Shown here one piece after another: positions 36,000-37,106 of a stretch of 37,106 bases of DNA; within the stretch, counting starts at the first letter, position 1; each line of letters opens with the position of its first letter. The position numbers and the translations under genes are program-made. The DNA comes from Cyclobacteriaceae bacterium (GTDB taxonomy: Bacteria > Bacteroidota > Bacteroidia > Cytophagales > Cyclobacteriaceae): the NCBI GenBank assembly GCA_020832305.1, contig JAFIEV010000032.1, positions 1-37,106 on the forward strand. The letters run 5' to 3'. The notes below the pieces were generated by a model. That model had not been told where the DNA came from. It made no database searches and worked only from the letters and a program-made list of their open reading frames with translations.

Positions 36000-36025
36000 C
36001 TTGTTGGTGTTTTTCCACCAACAAG
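36000..36025. terminator. Hairpin CTTGTTGGTG / CACCAACAAG
   Basis: Perfect 10-base stem with loop TTTTTC. No T run follows on either strand, so termination is weak; no gene ends nearby on the plus strand. Confidence 0.4.
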
Positions 36026-36263
36026 CATTGAAACCCTTACACCTAACTTTGTAGTATGTTTCACCCGCAAATTTTTAATCCACTACCGCCGTGGCACCTT
36101 TCCCCATGTGATACTGTAAACTTTATATTTTAATTCATTGATTTAATATGTGTTTACAGATATAAAAGTACAGGCGGCATACCCACTGTATGCTTTATAT
36201 ATTTGATATTCAGTGTTTTTACAGTAAAGACAGCATGCGTGCACGAGTTGGTGCTACGAACAA

Positions 36264-36295
36264 GACCTATAAGGATTTTTAAAACCTTATAGGTC
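36264..36295. repeat. Long hairpin GACCTATAAGG / CCTTATAGGTC
   Basis: Perfect 11-base arms separated by ten A/T bases that partly pair themselves. It resembles dispersed hairpin repeats of Bacteroidota genomes. Confidence 0.6.
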
Positions 36296-36368
36296 GAGGT
36301 ACTTTGAAATGGCTTTTTACTGCGCTGTGGCCGATTATGATGAAGGGTTAAACCCTACAGATAATTTT

Positions 36369-36381
36369 GGATTTGAAATCC
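36369..36381. repeat. Palindrome GGATTTGAAATCC
   Basis: Second copy of the 13-base palindrome found inside 35871-35887. Confidence 0.55.
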
Positions 36382-36526
36382 GCCAGACCAGAAATGATTG
36401 TAATCATCTGTTTTTCAGCTATAAAACAGAGCACACTCGGCACGCGTACCCTGGCTGGTTTTGTTTACAGATGCGACACCCTCCGGGGTCGATTGTATAA
36501 CATGGACTTTTGTGCTATAGACATTA

Positions 36527-36541
36527 GAATCCTTCGGATTC
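36527..36541. repeat. Small hairpin GAATCC-TTC-GGATTC
   Basis: Perfect 6-base stem with a 3-base loop in the repeat-rich region. Confidence 0.45.
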
Positions 36542-36885
36542 AGTGATTTCTGCTTATATTTGAAAGCAATCTCAAAACGTCGATCGTGTCTCATCTTGGA
36601 GACGGCGGGCATTCGGACTACCTTCCTTCCAGCCTACCCCAATCTCCAACAATATACAAATCTCCTTCTTTAAACGAAACCGCCCGCGGTATCCATGGTG
36701 ATGTTATGCATTCTGCATTTCTTTTTAGTACGCAATTTGAGTATTAATAACCGCATTGAACGAATCCAGCAATTCTAAAAACCGCTATCATTACATAAAG
36801 AAAATCTGATTAGATGCGATGGTCGTTTTCGTATCTATTCATCCAATTTTTAAAGTAAATTTTAACGCACAATCCCTCTTGCAGA

Positions 36886-37106
36886 TGAAAAATCCTTTTT
36901 TCTCATTAGTAAGTTTTTTGATGATTTGCTTTTCCTGTACATATAAAGGCCCGACAGAATACGGGTCTAAGCAACCCATCCACGAAGACACACCCTACTG
37001 GCAAAAATACAGTGTAAAATACGATTACCAGCAAGAAAGCGGCAACGTCTATATGGCTGCTGCCGATAGAAATGGCGTAATAAACATCCTGAGTGATGGC
37101 GGATTG
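36886..37106 (+). CDS. Lipoprotein gene start, frame broken, cut by window edge
   Basis: The ATG at 36886 reads MKNPFSH and then stops at a TAG. One base more in the A5 run (36889-36893) or the T5 run (36897-36901) would turn it into MKKSFFSLVSFLMICFSC (or MKNPFF...), a perfect lipoprotein signal, and the frame then stays open to the window end (YKGPTEYGSKQ..., NVYMAAADRNGV). As written, the only in-frame ATG is at 36921 and leaves only MICFSC before the Cys, too short for a signal. So a one-base indel is likely, either in assembly or in the gene. No family is recognised; the end resembles a repeat of a beta-propeller, but this is weak. Confidence 0.5.

Larger units (their letters stand above)
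35573..36885. other. Repeat-rich region without convincing gene
   Basis: About 1.3 kb. It carries several perfect short palindromes (35871-35887, 36000-36025, 36264-36295, 36369-36381, 36527-36541), two of them sharing GGATTTGAAATCC. Small open frames at 36309-36500 and 36415-36612 overlap repeats and lack support. A minus-strand stretch at 36618-36743 reads like the end of a protein (VSFKEGDLYIVGDWGR) but has no start. This may be the boundary of the PUL. Confidence 0.5.

Noticed and set aside
36309-36612. Two small overlapping open frames
   Set aside because: They lie over palindromes and have no signal, motif or leader; coding is unlikely.
1-37106. CRISPR array, tRNA, rRNA, transposase or phage genes
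   Set aside because: No regular repeat-spacer pattern, cloverleaf, ribosomal RNA stretch or DDE/recombinase motif was recognised.

Overview
The window looks like a sulfatase-rich polysaccharide utilization locus (PUL) from a member of the Bacteroidota, probably a marine or algae-associated member of the Cytophagales. Grounds for this are the SusC/SusD pair, the FecR anti-sigma and ECF sigma factors, the many lipoprotein signal peptides, the near absence of Shine-Dalgarno sites, a Bacteroidota-type promoter (TTTG / TAnnTTTG), and AT-rich, repeat-bearing spacers. The genus is inference. No tRNA, rRNA, CRISPR array or transposase was seen.

Layout. (A) 1-11301, minus strand: a sugar-porter MFS transporter, a cytosolic DUF5107-TPR protein, a GH2 lipoprotein, a sulfatase, a small GH29-like enzyme and a sulfatase cut by the left edge. 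(B) 11656-12543, plus strand: an AraC-type regulator divergent from arm A, with a good promoter and a palindromic candidate operator between them. (C) 12752-29618, minus strand, read from the right: FecR, SusC with an STN signalling domain, SusD, three sulfatases, a GH2 beta-galactosidase-like enzyme, a second GH29-like enzyme and another sulfatase. (D) 30004-31967: an MFS permease on the plus strand, apparently frameshifted at its end, lying between FecR and the ECF sigma gene and flanked by a direct repeat. (E) 32052-35572, minus strand: two lipoproteins, a WbsX/GH99-like protein and a large DUF6259-like TIM-barrel protein. (F) 35573-36885: a repeat-rich stretch without a convincing gene, then the start of a lipoprotein gene whose frame is broken.

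How the parts may work together. SusC/SusD would bind and import a sulfated oligosaccharide. The STN domain, FecR and the ECF sigma would report its arrival. Six secreted or lipid-anchored S1-type sulfatases would remove different sulfate esters, while GH29-like and GH2 enzymes trim sugars from the chain end. The sugar porter would carry the released sugar into the cytosol, where the DUF5107-TPR protein may act. No endo-acting polysaccharide hydrolase or lyase lies in the window, so the substrate is open. Paired GH29-like and GH2 activity plus many sulfatases would fit an agaran/porphyran-type sulfated galactan or a galactofucan, but this is a hypothesis.

Three genes (the 30004 permease, the 15371 GH2 and the right-edge lipoprotein) show a possible single-base frame break in a short homopolymer. 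Either the assembly has indel errors or these genes are decaying.
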